Positions 1 through 8,663 of a stretch of DNA of 59,508 nucleotides are shown here, in pieces. The notes below the pieces were generated by a model, which was not told where the DNA came from, searched no databases, and saw only the letters and a program-made list of their open reading frames with translations. Positions within the stretch are counted from its first letter, which is position 1; every line of letters starts with the position of its first letter. A program made the translations under genes and the position numbers. Origin of the DNA: Comamonas koreensis (GTDB taxonomy: Bacteria; Pseudomonadota; Gammaproteobacteria; Burkholderiales; Burkholderiaceae_C); contig NZ_JAJNCT010000006.1 of NCBI RefSeq assembly GCF_021026195.1, positions 1-59,508 on the forward strand, written 5' to 3'.

Positions 1-6
1 TGGCAT
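1..6 (-). CDS. Start of a gene that runs out of the window (partial)
   Basis: Only the first two codons (ATG CCA on the minus strand) are inside the window. They follow a strong ribosome-binding site: the minus strand reads TAGGAGG, five bases, then ATG. This indicates a gene divergent from the crotonase at 337. It would share the 7-336 control region, including the palindromic operator at 288-309. The product cannot be known from here. Confidence 0.45.
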
Positions 7-287
7 ATTCGCCTCCTAAACGCATCATGTCATTCGATGTGTCCGGAAAACCGGGGGAAGCCCACTAGCGTGCCAACGACGAATGCGAGTTCCCTGAAGC
101 CTCTAAACGCGCATACGTCCAGTTCAAATCCTGGCGCGAAAAAATCAAATATCTTCAAGCGTTGGCGCGCATAGCCACCCAGACGACACCCTGCTTCGGC
201 CCGCCTGCAGTACCCCAATCACCTGAGCGACACCCCCACCCCTCCCCCGTACCAACCCGCTTGAGCCCTCCGCCGTTATTCGCTAAT

Positions 288-309
288 ATTTACTTGCCGA
301 CCGGTAAAT
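288..309. promoter_or_regulatory. Palindromic operator, probably for the adjacent TetR regulator
   Basis: A 22-bp imperfect palindrome with perfect 6-bp outer arms (ATTTAC and GTAAAT) lies about 28 bases upstream of the crotonase start. Its core, TACTTGCCGACCGGTAAAT, nearly matches the palindrome at 11830-11850 upstream of the long leftward operon (17 of 21 positions identical). Two such sites flanking one TetR gene suggest that this regulator controls both units. Binding is inferred. The rest of 7-287 shows no convincing gene. Confidence 0.6.
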
Positions 310-336
310 TACTAGTATTCAACCAGGAGACCCTGC

Positions 337-1110
337 ATGGCCTACAACACGCTCATCGTCGACATCAAAGACAAGATTGCCGTTGTCACCCTCAACCGCC
401 CTCCCGTCAACGCGCAGAACAAGGAGTTCCGCAACGAGATCATGGAGCTGTTTGACGAGCTGTCTGACCGCGACGATGTGGCCTGCATCGTGCTCACGGG
501 CACGGGCAAGGTGTTCTCGGCCGGTGCCGACATTCGCGAGCGCCCCAACCTGGCGGGTGAGCCGGGTGCCTATGGCCGCCACAACCGCCTGGTGCGCGAG
601 TCGAACAACGCGATCATGGAATGCTCCAAGCCCATCATTGCGGCGATCAACGGCCCAGCGCTGGGGGCTGGATTTGGGCTGGTGATGGCTTCGGACATCT
701 GGGTGGCCTCGGAAGACGCCTATTTCTCGATGCCTGAAATCAATGTGGGGCTGGCTGGGGGTGTCACCTTCTTGCAGCGCTATTTCAGCCAATCGCGCGC
801 ACGCCGCATGTTCTTTACCGGCATGAAGGTGTCGGCGCAAGAGATGTACCGCCTGGGCCTGATCGAAGCCTGCCTGCCCGCCGACCAGCTGATGCCCTAT
901 GCGATGGAGATGGCGCGCGAGATTGCCTCCAAGAGCCCTATCGCCTTGCGCCTGGCCAAGGAAGCCGCGCGCATGACCTTGTTGATGCCCACGCGTGATG
1001 CCTACCGCTATGAGCAAGGCAACACGGTGGCGCTGTCCAAGACGGAAGACACGCGCGAGGCGCAGCAGGCGTTTTTGGAGAAGCGCGAGCCTGTCTACAA
1101 GGGCCGCTGA
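337..1110 (+). CDS. Enoyl-CoA hydratase/isomerase (crotonase) family protein
   Basis: A crotonase-fold enzyme of 257 residues, the usual family length, expected to act on an acyl-CoA thioester in the cytoplasm. The oxyanion-hole motif SAGADI (about residues 61-66) and the GPALGAG loop (about 106-112) are present. Of the two glutamates used by classical hydratases (rat Glu144 and Glu164), only the second is kept (Glu134 in MPEI); the first position is glycine (Gly114). That argues for isomerase, hydrolase or other crotonase chemistry, or a modified hydratase. ATG 337 is preceded by AGGAGA. The gene is followed by a TetR gene on the same strand and belongs functionally with the leftward acyl-CoA operon at 3.5-11.8 kb. 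The family is certain; the reaction is not. Confidence 0.85.
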   Translation: MAYNTLIVDIKDKIAVVTLNRPPVNAQNKEFRNEIMELFDELSDRDDVACIVLTGTGKVFSAGADIRERPNLAGEPGAYGRHNRLVRESNNAIMECSKPIIAAINGPALGAGFGLVMASDIWVASEDAYFSMPEINVGLAGGVTFLQRYFSQSRARRMFFTGMKVSAQEMYRLGLIEACLPADQLMPYAMEMAREIASKSPIALRLAKEAARMTLLMPTRDAYRYEQGNTVALSKTEDTREAQQAFLEKREPVYKGR

Positions 1111-1462
1111 GACTAGCCGGGTACCGCTGAGAGCCGCTGACACAGGCCTTGATAGGTTGTTGCTTCGCCGGCCGCGCCCTGTCTTGTCGGGGGGCGAGCC
1201 TCAACTGCAAACCATCGGTTTGCTGGGCCTTGTTAGCGGCCCCCCTTTCCCCCGTGCCGAGAATCATCGATCGCTGCCGCCCCTGGGCTACAACCCTGGG
1301 GCAACGCAGCCTTTGCGCCCCCTCCCTACAGCGTTGGGCTGGGCCCGGTGGATGGATGATTTTCGTTGAACTATGATGGTGCCACCGCCCAGAAGCCACA
1401 AGCAGCCGGGTGCGGATCGACCGTCTCCCGGGCGATATCAGGGCACATAAATTTTGGTGACT
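1111..1462. other. Intergenic stretch between crotonase and TetR gene
   Basis: About 350 bases with no convincing gene. Short open frames here lack ribosome-binding sites and family resemblance. No copy of the TetR palindrome is visible. The segment probably holds the promoter of the TetR gene. Confidence 0.4.
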
Positions 1463-2110
1463 ATGCAAAAAAACACGACGAAAACCTCCGACGCCCCCGA
1501 AGAAGGCAGCAGCACACGCATGCGTGTCGAAGACCGGAAAGAGCAACTGATAGAAATAGCGATGCGGCTGTTTGCCACCAAGGGCTTTGACGGCACCTCG
1601 CTGCGCGACATTGCCGAAGAAGCCCAGATCACCAAGGCCGCGCTGTACTACCACTTCCCCAACAAGGATGCGCTCTACGAGAGCATCCTGGTCGATGGCA
1701 TGCGCACCCTCGTCAACTATGTATCTGCCGCCATGGGCAAGGTGACCAGCCCCGAGGCCAAGGTGCGCGAGTTCATGCTGTCCTCGGCCGACTATATGGA
1801 GCGCAACCGCGACTCCTGGATCGCCGGCTCCAACATGTTCTGGTTTGGCGACAATGCCAAGCCCCGCACCGAGAACCTGGCCCTGCGTGACGAGTATGAA
1901 AAACTGCTGCGCGACGCGGTCAAACAGGCCATTGACAGCCAGGTGTTCCAGAAGGTGGACCCCACCATTGCCAGCCGCATGCTGCTGGCGGTGCTGAACC
2001 AGCTGCCCCGCTGGCACTCGCCCACCGGGCGGCTCAGCACCCGCCAGGTGGTGCAGCAGTACATTGACATGATTTTCCAAGGGCTGCTGGCTAGCAATCC
2101 AACACGCTAA
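1463..2110 (+). CDS. TetR/AcrR family transcriptional regulator
   Basis: A repressor-type protein of about 215 residues. The N-terminal TetR helix-turn-helix is clear: IAMRLFATKGFDGTSLRDIA followed by ITKAALYYHFPNKDALY. The C-terminal ligand-binding part is less conserved. ATG 1463 is the likely start; an in-frame TTG at 1454 is the alternative, and neither has a strong ribosome-binding site. The gene lies between the crotonase and the catabolic operon, and similar palindromes precede both (288-309 and 11830-11850). It therefore probably represses the whole acyl-CoA locus and is released by a pathway CoA ester, as known for FadR-, PaaR- and LiuR-type TetR proteins. The ligand is unknown. Confidence 0.9.
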   Translation: MQKNTTKTSDAPEEGSSTRMRVEDRKEQLIEIAMRLFATKGFDGTSLRDIAEEAQITKAALYYHFPNKDALYESILVDGMRTLVNYVSAAMGKVTSPEAKVREFMLSSADYMERNRDSWIAGSNMFWFGDNAKPRTENLALRDEYEKLLRDAVKQAIDSQVFQKVDPTIASRMLLAVLNQLPRWHSPTGRLSTRQVVQQYIDMIFQGLLASNPTR

Positions 2111-2127
2111 AGCTACTCCCCATCAAA

Positions 2128-2160
2128 CAAGGCCCAGGCGCTTCAAACGCCTGGGCCTTG
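2128..2160. terminator. Hairpin terminator between convergent TetR and porin genes
   Basis: A perfect 13-bp stem, CAAGGCCCAGGCG with its complement, and a 7-base loop, placed 18 bases after the TetR stop and 17 bases after the porin stop on the other strand. It can serve both directions, although the U-tracts are weak. Confidence 0.75.
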
Positions 2161-2176
2161 TTGCGTATTTCAGCCT

Positions 2177-3370
2177 TTAGAAGCTGTGGATGATGCCCAC
2201 CCGGTAGGCATTGCTGTTGCCGTTGTTGGTAAAGCCCGCAGCGGTCACCGCACCGGTCAAGGTGTAGCCGGCGCCGTTCTTGTTCTTCACATAACCATAG
2301 TCCGTGTACAAGGTGGTGCGCTTGGACATGGGGTACAGGTAGGCCACGCCGTACTGGCGCGCATCGCGGTTCAGCGGGCCGGTGTCGTTCAGGTCGATGG
2401 CGTTGAGCAGCAAGGTGCCTGGGCCGAGCTTGACGGAGGCGCCGATCGAGAAGCTGCGGTCGTCCTGGCCTTCGTAGTAGCCCACGGAGGGGAAGCCGGC
2501 GAGCTGGCCGCTGTTGTCCAGGCCAGTGTTCACAGTGGGCGTGATGGCCGCGCCGGGGTTCTTGAAGGTGGCGAACGAGCCAAACAGCTTGAAGGCCTTG
2601 AAGTCATAGGCCAGCGCCGAGTTGAAATAGCGCACCGCCGATCCATCGCTGGGGTTGGTCATGCGCGTGGCCGATACGGCTGCGCTCCAGGCATCGTTCT
2701 TGTAGAACAGCGCCAGGGTGTACTGGTGGGCGCGGTGCTCGATGTCGATGTTCTGGCGCGTGTACTCGCTGATGGTGTAGGCCGCCTTGCCGATAAAGCC
2801 ACCAAACGAGGGGCTTTGGTAGAGGATGTTGTTGTTCTGCCGGCCGGGCGATGGCTGGATGCCCTGCAGGTTGCCGCCGCCGCCCAGGCCAAAGGGGTCA
2901 CCCACGGCCTGCACTTCGGTCGGCAGCGATGCCAGGGTACGGCCCATGCGCAGCTCGCCAAAGTTGCCGGTCAGGCTGATCAGCGAGCCCCGGCCAAAGG
3001 CCTTGGCGCCAAAGCCCTGGTTTTGCTGCTGCGCGCCGTTGGAGGTGTTGATGCCCATCTCCAGCTGGAAGTTGGCCCGCAGGCCGCCGCCCAGGTCCTC
3101 GCTGCCCTTGAAGCCCAGGCGCGAGCCCATCATGTGGCCGCTCTCCAGCTTGGTGGCGCGCTGGCCTTGCATGGATACGCTGGCCACGCTGCTGTCGATC
3201 AGGCCATAAACCTGTACCGAGCTGCTGCCGCCTGAGGCCAGCCCCCCGGCTGGCGAGGTGATCTGCTTGAGCTCCTGGGTCTGCGCGGTTTGCGCCGCTA
3301 CTCCCCCTGCCGCTGTGGTGGCGATGAGTGCTGCGAGCAGCGGATGAAGTCTGGGCTTGTTGGCTTTCAT
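2177..3370 (-). CDS. Outer-membrane porin, Gram-negative porin (Omp32-like) family
   Basis: A 397-residue trimeric-porin-type beta-barrel for passive uptake of small, often anionic, solutes. The start at 3370 (MKANKPRLHP) has an AGGAGA site eight bases upstream and begins a signal peptide ending near GGVAAQ. Barrel features include VQVYGLIDSSV at the mature N-terminus, GSRLGFKGSEDLGGG, and the C-terminal IIHSF whose final phenylalanine is the BAM recognition residue. It is the last leftward gene of the acyl-CoA locus, about 195 bases after the SnoaL-like gene. It may be the outer-membrane entry step for that pathway's substrate or may have its own promoter. Confidence 0.9.
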   Translation of the reverse strand: MKANKPRLHPLLAALIATTAAGGVAAQTAQTQELKQITSPAGGLASGGSSSVQVYGLIDSSVASVSMQGQRATKLESGHMMGSRLGFKGSEDLGGGLRANFQLEMGINTSNGAQQQNQGFGAKAFGRGSLISLTGNFGELRMGRTLASLPTEVQAVGDPFGLGGGGNLQGIQPSPGRQNNNILYQSPSFGGFIGKAAYTISEYTRQNIDIEHRAHQYTLALFYKNDAWSAAVSATRMTNPSDGSAVRYFNSALAYDFKAFKLFGSFATFKNPGAAITPTVNTGLDNSGQLAGFPSVGYYEGQDDRSFSIGASVKLGPGTLLLNAIDLNDTGPLNRDARQYGVAYLYPMSKRTTLYTDYGYVKNKNGAGYTLTGAVTAAGFTNNGNSNAYRVGIIHSF

Positions 3371-3565
3371 GGTTTGTCTCCTGTAGTACTTTTGGAAAGA
3401 CGTGGTCGGACCTGGCCCCATGCACGACCACGGTGAAAACGCTTTGCTGTTTTTTTAGACCGAGCAGATCCCCACCGCGCTAGGCAAGGCAGTGAGAAAA
3501 GGAGTCCCTGCTGTCAGATGCAGGGGCAGAAGGGGCGGAAGCGATCCGCCAGAGCGGGGTAGTGC

Positions 3566-4141
3566 TTAAGGACTGGCGGGCATGGCCACCTCGCGCATCA
3601 ACGCGTACCAGGGGTCGTCAGGCGCCCTGGCGCCAATCGGCAGGCGCCGGCCAAAGCGCGCGGCTTCGTCCTGCGTGGGCGCGGCCCAGATGTCCTGCCA
3701 GTCGTAGACCACCACGCGCTTGGCCACCCGCCATTCGCGCGCGGCGGTGGTCGTGGCGCGGCAGGTAAACAGATCGACATAGCGGCCGCACAAGAAGGTG
3801 GCGCGCGGCGCGCCAACGGCATCGGTGTCGGTCTGGTAGGCCAGAAAATACGCCTCTACTGCTGCGGCATCGCCGTTCAGATGGATGGACAGGTTGGCGA
3901 TGTTGTGGATGTAGCGCCCCTTGGCCAGCTGGGGCAGCGCCGCCTGGATAAAGCCTTCCGCACTGCCCTGGTAAGCGCCATGGCGGTCTGTGGCATCGGG
4001 CCAGTAGGCGGCGCGCAGGGCCGCTTCGTCGCCCCGGTCAATGCCCCGGCAGTAGGAGTAGAGGGCTTCGCGGATCGCCTCGCGGTCGCTCAGCGCCTGG
4101 AGCCGTGCCTCCAGCTGGGCCAGTCGTGCTTCGCTGCTCAT
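3566..4141 (-). CDS. SnoaL-like / NTF2-fold protein
   Basis: A 191-residue protein of the SnoaL_4-type NTF2-like superfamily, whose members include dehydratases, isomerases and small-molecule-binding proteins. The N-terminal pattern REAIREALYSYCRGIDRGD and the following YWPDATDRHG are typical, with an Asp and a His in the places where related dehydratases have active-site residues. ATG 4141 overlaps the stop of the CoA-ligase gene (ATGA), and AGGAGGAA lies just upstream, so translation is probably coupled. In an acyl-CoA operon it may be a hydratase/dehydratase-type accessory enzyme. The substrate cannot be deduced. Confidence 0.75.
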   Translation of the reverse strand: MSSEARLAQLEARLQALSDREAIREALYSYCRGIDRGDEAALRAAYWPDATDRHGAYQGSAEGFIQAALPQLAKGRYIHNIANLSIHLNGDAAAVEAYFLAYQTDTDAVGAPRATFLCGRYVDLFTCRATTTAAREWRVAKRVVVYDWQDIWAAPTQDEAARFGRRLPIGARAPDDPWYALMREVAMPASP

Positions 4142-6255
4142 GGCTGTTCCTCCTGCGCGCGCAGCTCGATCACCGCATCCAGGCACATGGCGCCCCGGGT
4201 GCGCACCATCAGCGGGTTGATGTCTACGCTCTGCACCCGGTCGGCATGCTGCATGGCAAACTCCGACAGCCGACACAGCGCCTGCACCAGCGCAGCCTCG
4301 TCATACTGCGGGCCGCCGCGCCAGCCGCGCAGCAGCTGGCTGGAGCGCACGGCATCGACCAGCGCCTGGGCACGGGCTGCCGTGAGCGGTGCCGATGCCA
4401 GCGCCACATCCTGGAACAGCTCCACCGCCGTGCCGCCGCTGCCATACATGACCATCTGGCCAAAGGTCGGGTCGCGGTGCAGGCCCAGGATCACCTCCAC
4501 GCCGCCACTGAGCATCGGGGCGATCAACACGCCCTCCAGGCGGGCACCGGGCCGCGCTGTGCGGGCGCGGTCCATCAAGGTGCCAAAGGCGCGTTCGACG
4601 GCAGCGGCATCCTGCAGGTTGAGCATGACGCCGCCGACCTCGGTCTTGTGCGCGATGTCGGGCGAGACGATCTTGGCCACGACCGGGAAGCCCACCTGCG
4701 CTGCGGCAGCTGCCGCCTGGGCAGCGCTGCTGCACAGATGCTCGGGCGGCACCGGCAGGCCAGCGGCTGCCAGCGCGCGCTTGGCGCCGCTTTCGGTATG
4801 CACATCGTCCAGCGCCAAAGCCGGCGCGGCAGTCTGCGCACCGTCGGGCAGTTGGTACAGCGTCTGCCAGCGCTGGCGGATCTTGGCCAGGCTGGCAACG
4901 GCGCGCACCGCGCGGGTCGGGTCCTCAAACACGGCCACGCCCTGCTTTTCCAGCGCGCTGCGCACCTGGGGCAAGGCCAGCATCACCAGGATGGTCAGGC
5001 GCTCGCGGTGCTGCGCGGCCAGTTCCGCAATCTCTTGCTGGGTGCTGGCAAAGCGCTCGGGCGACAGGCCCACATGGGCCAGGTAGCCCAGCACCGCGCC
5101 ATAGCGCGTGTGCTCCAGCATCACAGCCAGGGTGCGCGCGGTGCCACTGGCCACCGAGGTGACCTGGGCCGTCATGTCCAGCGGGTTGGCGGCCACCGCA
5201 AAGGGCAGCAGCGCCAAGGTGGCCTCGCGGGCGGGGGCGGGCAAGGGGGGCAGCTCCATGCCCTGTGCGCCCGCCTCGTCGGCCATCAGCACGCCAATGC
5301 CGCCCGAGCCGGTGAAGACACCCAGCTCGTCATTGGCCGGCAGCACGCCGCTGACGGTGTAGAGGTAGGCGATGTCCAGCATCTCCTCGATGGACTCGGG
5401 CCGCAGGGCGCCGCATTCGCGGAACACCGTGTCGTAGACCTTGTCATTGCCGGCCAGCGAGCCGGTGTGGGTGGAGGCAGCAGCGGCACCCAGCTCGGTC
5501 CGCCCTACCTTCATGATCAGCACCGGCTTGCCGGCACGCGCCGCCTTGAGCAAGGCGCGGCGCAGGCGGTTGCCATCGCGGCAGGATTCGACCGCCGCGC
5601 AGATGATGCGCGTGTCGGGGTCGTCTGCCAGGTAGTCGATGCTCTCGGCCACATCAACATCGGCCTCGTTGCCGGTGGCGATGATCTTGCTGAAACCCAG
5701 GCCGCGCAAGGTGGCCAGGCCATAGGCGGCCGAGCCAAAGGCGCCGCTTTGCGTGGCCAACGAGATGGAGCCCGGCTGGGGCTGGGCGCCGTTGAGAAAG
5801 GTGGAGAAGGTCGAGAAAAAGCGCGCCGGCACATTCAGCAGGCCCAGCGAGTTGGGGCCCAGCATGCGCACACCTGCAGCGCGGCACAGGCCCACAATGC
5901 GGTCCTGCAGCGCACGGCCGGCTGCGTCAATCTCGGCAAAGCCGGCTGTCATCACCTGGATGGCCTTGACGCCCTTGGCAATGGCATCGCGCACAGCCTC
6001 TTCCACCCCGGCCACCGGCACGCAGATGATGGCCTGGTCGACCGGAAACGGGATATCCGACACCTTTTGGTAGGACTGCAGGCCCTGGATCAGCGCGCCG
6101 CTGCGGTTGACTGGGTAGATGGGCGCGGCAAAGCCGGCTTCGAGCATGAAGCGCAGCGGCCGGCCGCCAATGCGCTCGGGATCGGACGAGGCGCCCACCA
6201 GCGCCACCGAACGGGGGTGGAACAAGGCGTCGAGGGACGAAGATGCGTGGCTCAT
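4138..6255 (-). CDS. Acyl-CoA synthetase, NDP-forming, fused alpha and beta subunits
   Basis: A 705-residue ligase that would make an acyl-CoA from a free acid, CoA and a nucleoside triphosphate, releasing NDP. The N-terminal CoA-binding Rossmann domain (FHPRSVALVGASSDPERIG, residues 12-30) is followed by succinyl-CoA-ligase-like domains with the phosphorylatable-histidine motif STHTGSLAG (His263). A C-terminal ATP-grasp domain follows (about 480-700; PVVAKIVSPDIAHKTEVGGV). The start at 6255 has GAGAGGA upstream; a longer frame upstream is an overlap with the previous gene. It is the probable activation step of the operon, feeding the dehydrogenase pair encoded just upstream. The acid is unknown. 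Confidence 0.88.
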   Translation of the reverse strand: MSHASSSLDALFHPRSVALVGASSDPERIGGRPLRFMLEAGFAAPIYPVNRSGALIQGLQSYQKVSDIPFPVDQAIICVPVAGVEEAVRDAIAKGVKAIQVMTAGFAEIDAAGRALQDRIVGLCRAAGVRMLGPNSLGLLNVPARFFSTFSTFLNGAQPQPGSISLATQSGAFGSAAYGLATLRGLGFSKIIATGNEADVDVAESIDYLADDPDTRIICAAVESCRDGNRLRRALLKAARAGKPVLIMKVGRTELGAAAASTHTGSLAGNDKVYDTVFRECGALRPESIEEMLDIAYLYTVSGVLPANDELGVFTGSGGIGVLMADEAGAQGMELPPLPAPAREATLALLPFAVAANPLDMTAQVTSVASGTARTLAVMLEHTRYGAVLGYLAHVGLSPERFASTQQEIAELAAQHRERLTILVMLALPQVRSALEKQGVAVFEDPTRAVRAVASLAKIRQRWQTLYQLPDGAQTAAPALALDDVHTESGAKRALAAAGLPVPPEHLCSSAAQAAAAAAQVGFPVVAKIVSPDIAHKTEVGGVMLNLQDAAAVERAFGTLMDRARTARPGARLEGVLIAPMLSGGVEVILGLHRDPTFGQMVMYGSGGTAVELFQDVALASAPLTAARAQALVDAVRSSQLLRGWRGGPQYDEAALVQALCRLSEFAMQHADRVQSVDINPLMVRTRGAMCLDAVIELRAQEEQP

Positions 6256-6266
6256 GGCGGGTCCTC

Positions 6267-7418
6267 TCAGGCGCGGGCGGCGGTAGGGGCGGATTCGGCA
6301 GCCACTTCGGCCGCGATCTCGGCGGCCATGTCGGCGGCCAGGCTGTCGAGCTGCTCGTAGCGGTCGCCCCACTGCAGGCTGCAGCCAATCGCATGCATGG
6401 CCAGGCGGGCGGCGGGCAGCTCGCGCGACATACCGATGCCGCCATGCAGCTGGATCGCCGACTCGCCCACCTGGCGGGCCGCGATCGACAGGTAGTGCTT
6501 GAGCAATGCCACCGCATGCGCATCGCCATCCCCCAGGTCAAAGGCCACCACGCGCTCGCGCACCATGCCGCGCACGCTCTCATAGGCCACATACATCTCT
6601 ACCGTGCGGTGGCGCAGCGCCTGGAAGGTGGAGAGCTGCACGCCAAACTGCTGGCGGGTGTTCAGGTATTCAATCGTCTGCTCCACCATCGCGCCAATGG
6701 CGCCGACGATCTGCGCGCAGCAGACCAGCGCGCCCACGGTACCGGCGCGCTCGGCCGCAGCCACTGCCGCCCGGCCCCTTTGCAGCACGGTGCTGGCGGG
6801 CAGGCGTGTGGCTTTCAGCGCCAGGTCGGCGGTCAGCCGGCCGTCATGGCCGGCCCAGCTTTGCAGGCTGCCGCCTAATTGGTCGCGGCTGGCCAGCAGC
6901 AGCAAGGCTTCGCCAGCAGCGCTGCGGGCCAGGAAGAGCAGATGGCTGGCCGGCTCGCTCAGGTCGATGCCGCGCAGGCTGCCCTGCAGTTGCACGCCTT
7001 CGGCATCGACCATCGCCGTCAGGCTGCAGCTGCCGTCATGCGCAAACACGGGGGCGATGGAGACTTCGCCGGCGGCCAGCAGGCCCAGCATCTGCGCCAC
7101 ATCGTCGCGGCCGGGGATGGCGCCCAGCACCGCTGGCACCACGGCGCAGCGTGCAACCAGCGGCGTGGTCAGGCCATAGCGGCCAGCGGCCTCTGCGATC
7201 GAGGCCACATCGGCGAAGGTGGAGCCCGCGCCGCCACTGGCCTCGGGCACCAGCACGGCTTGCCAGCCGAGCTCCAAAAACTGCTGCCAGCTGTCACTGG
7301 CCTGGTCGGTGGCCTGGGCTTCGGTCAAAGCGGCATTGACCGCCACAGCATCGGCTGCCACCCGCAGCGTTGTGTCGTACAAATCGCCCGGAAACATGGG
7401 AGAGGCTTGAAAAGGCAT
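6267..7418 (-). CDS. Acyl-CoA dehydrogenase, small-subunit type
   Basis: A 383-residue acyl-CoA dehydrogenase-fold protein. The C-terminal half is typical (TRQQFGVQLSTFQALRHR and LHGGIGMSRELP), whereas the N-terminal half is divergent and rich in Ala and Gly. It begins 3 bases after the stop of the partner dehydrogenase, with GGAG upstream. Such adjacent pairs form heteromeric FAD enzymes, as known for PimC/PimD-type pimeloyl-CoA dehydrogenases and mycobacterial FadE pairs. Its likely role is alpha-beta desaturation of the CoA ester, with electrons passed to ETF. The C-terminus ends in an Ala/Glu-rich tail. The assignment as small subunit is by analogy. Confidence 0.85.
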   Translation of the reverse strand: MPFQASPMFPGDLYDTTLRVAADAVAVNAALTEAQATDQASDSWQQFLELGWQAVLVPEASGGAGSTFADVASIAEAAGRYGLTTPLVARCAVVPAVLGAIPGRDDVAQMLGLLAAGEVSIAPVFAHDGSCSLTAMVDAEGVQLQGSLRGIDLSEPASHLLFLARSAAGEALLLLASRDQLGGSLQSWAGHDGRLTADLALKATRLPASTVLQRGRAAVAAAERAGTVGALVCCAQIVGAIGAMVEQTIEYLNTRQQFGVQLSTFQALRHRTVEMYVAYESVRGMVRERVVAFDLGDGDAHAVALLKHYLSIAARQVGESAIQLHGGIGMSRELPAARLAMHAIGCSLQWGDRYEQLDSLAADMAAEIAAEVAAESAPTAARA

Positions 7419-7421
7419 GGG

Positions 7422-8600
7422 TCAGGCTCCAAAGATATCGCGTGCAATCACGTTTTTTTGTACTTCGCTGGTACCACCGGCCAGGGTGCGTGAGCGGTAG
7501 AAGAGGTAGGTGTGGATCAGCTCGCGCTTGAGCTCCACATCGGCGGGGCTGTCCTCGGGCAGGCTCGGAATCAGGCGCGCTGCGTAGTCGGGGCTCATGT
7601 CAAAGGCAATGCCGATGATCTGCTGGGCCAGGTCGGAGCAGAACAGCTTGAGCGCCGAGGATTTGGACGAGGCCAGGGTGCCCTGCATCTCTTCGTCGAT
7701 GGCGCTGATCAGCATCTCCTTGGCGCCAGCCACGGCCGCCTGCGCCAGGAACAAGCGCTCCAGCAGCATGTGCTGGCTGGCGCCTTGTTGCGTACGGCCG
7801 CGCTCGCGCAGCGGCTGCTCGATCTGCTCCAGCAGGCGCACCAGGCGCGGTACGGTAGCGGGCGACAGGCGCTCGCGGTCAAGCAGGAACTTGGCGCAGG
7901 CCCAGCCACCGCCCTCTTCGCCAATCAGGTTGGCCACGGGCACGCGCACATCGCGCAGGAACACCTCGTTGACATGGTGCCAGTGGTCAATCGTCGGGAT
8001 GGGGCGCACCTCGATACCGGGCGCATTCATTGGCACCAGCAGCAAGGAGATGCCGGCCTGCTTCTTGCCTTCTTTGGAGGTGCGCACGAGGGTGTACATC
8101 ATGTCCGCCTCCTGCGCATGGGAGGTCCAGATCTTCTGGCCGTTGATGACATAGTCATCGCCGTCGCGCACTGCTGCCGTGCGCAGCGAGGCCAGGTCGG
8201 AGCCGGCGCCGGGCTCGGAGTAGCCCTGGCACCACCATTCGCTGCCGTCCACAATGCGCGGCAGGTAGCGCTCCTTTTGTGCGGGCGTGCCAAAGTGCAT
8301 GATCACCGGGCCAATATGGCCGATGCCATGGTGGTAGAGCGGCGGGCAGTCTTGCTGCGCCATCACCTCTTCAAACAGGTAGCGCTGCTGCATGTCCCAG
8401 CCGGTGCCGCCCCATTCGATCGGCCAGTTGGGCGCGCTCCAGCCCTTGCGCTGCAGGATCTTGGCCCACTCGCTCATCTCGGCGCGGCCCAGCTTCTCGT
8501 TGGCGCGGACCTTGGCTTTCAGCGCGGGCGGGCAGTGCTGCTGCGCAAAGTCGCGCAGGGTTTGTCGAAAGTCGGCATAGGGATCGGTGGTTGCTGTCAT
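7422..8600 (-). CDS. Acyl-CoA dehydrogenase, large-subunit type
   Basis: A 392-residue FAD-dependent acyl-CoA dehydrogenase. It carries the flavin/substrate motif WCQGYSEPGAGSDLASLRT, KIWTSHAQEADMMYTLVRT, and the C-terminal AGGTSEVQKNVIARDIFG. In MCAD the catalytic glutamate sits in YEGTSQIQ; the same position here is glycine (AGGTSE), so the base must lie elsewhere in this subunit or come from the partner. The start at 8600 is an ATG with GGAA upstream. It is encoded directly before the small-subunit dehydrogenase. The two probably catalyse the first oxidation after CoA activation in this operon. Confidence 0.9.
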   Translation of the reverse strand: MTATTDPYADFRQTLRDFAQQHCPPALKAKVRANEKLGRAEMSEWAKILQRKGWSAPNWPIEWGGTGWDMQQRYLFEEVMAQQDCPPLYHHGIGHIGPVIMHFGTPAQKERYLPRIVDGSEWWCQGYSEPGAGSDLASLRTAAVRDGDDYVINGQKIWTSHAQEADMMYTLVRTSKEGKKQAGISLLLVPMNAPGIEVRPIPTIDHWHHVNEVFLRDVRVPVANLIGEEGGGWACAKFLLDRERLSPATVPRLVRLLEQIEQPLRERGRTQQGASQHMLLERLFLAQAAVAGAKEMLISAIDEEMQGTLASSKSSALKLFCSDLAQQIIGIAFDMSPDYAARLIPSLPEDSPADVELKRELIHTYLFYRSRTLAGGTSEVQKNVIARDIFGA

Positions 8601-8663
8601 GTTTCCGGGTTCAAGGTCAAATCAAACGACAAGGGGCAGGCAGGGGCTGGGCGCCCCCTGCCC

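Noticed and set aside
938..2080. A 380-codon minus-strand open frame across the crotonase end and TetR gene
   Set aside because: Shadow of two clear plus-strand genes, without family resemblance.
4105..6360. A 751-codon plus-strand open frame
   Set aside because: It is antisense to the CoA-ligase gene and rich in His, Gln and Gly, typical of a shadow frame in GC-rich DNA. The minus strand has the domains and ribosome-binding sites.
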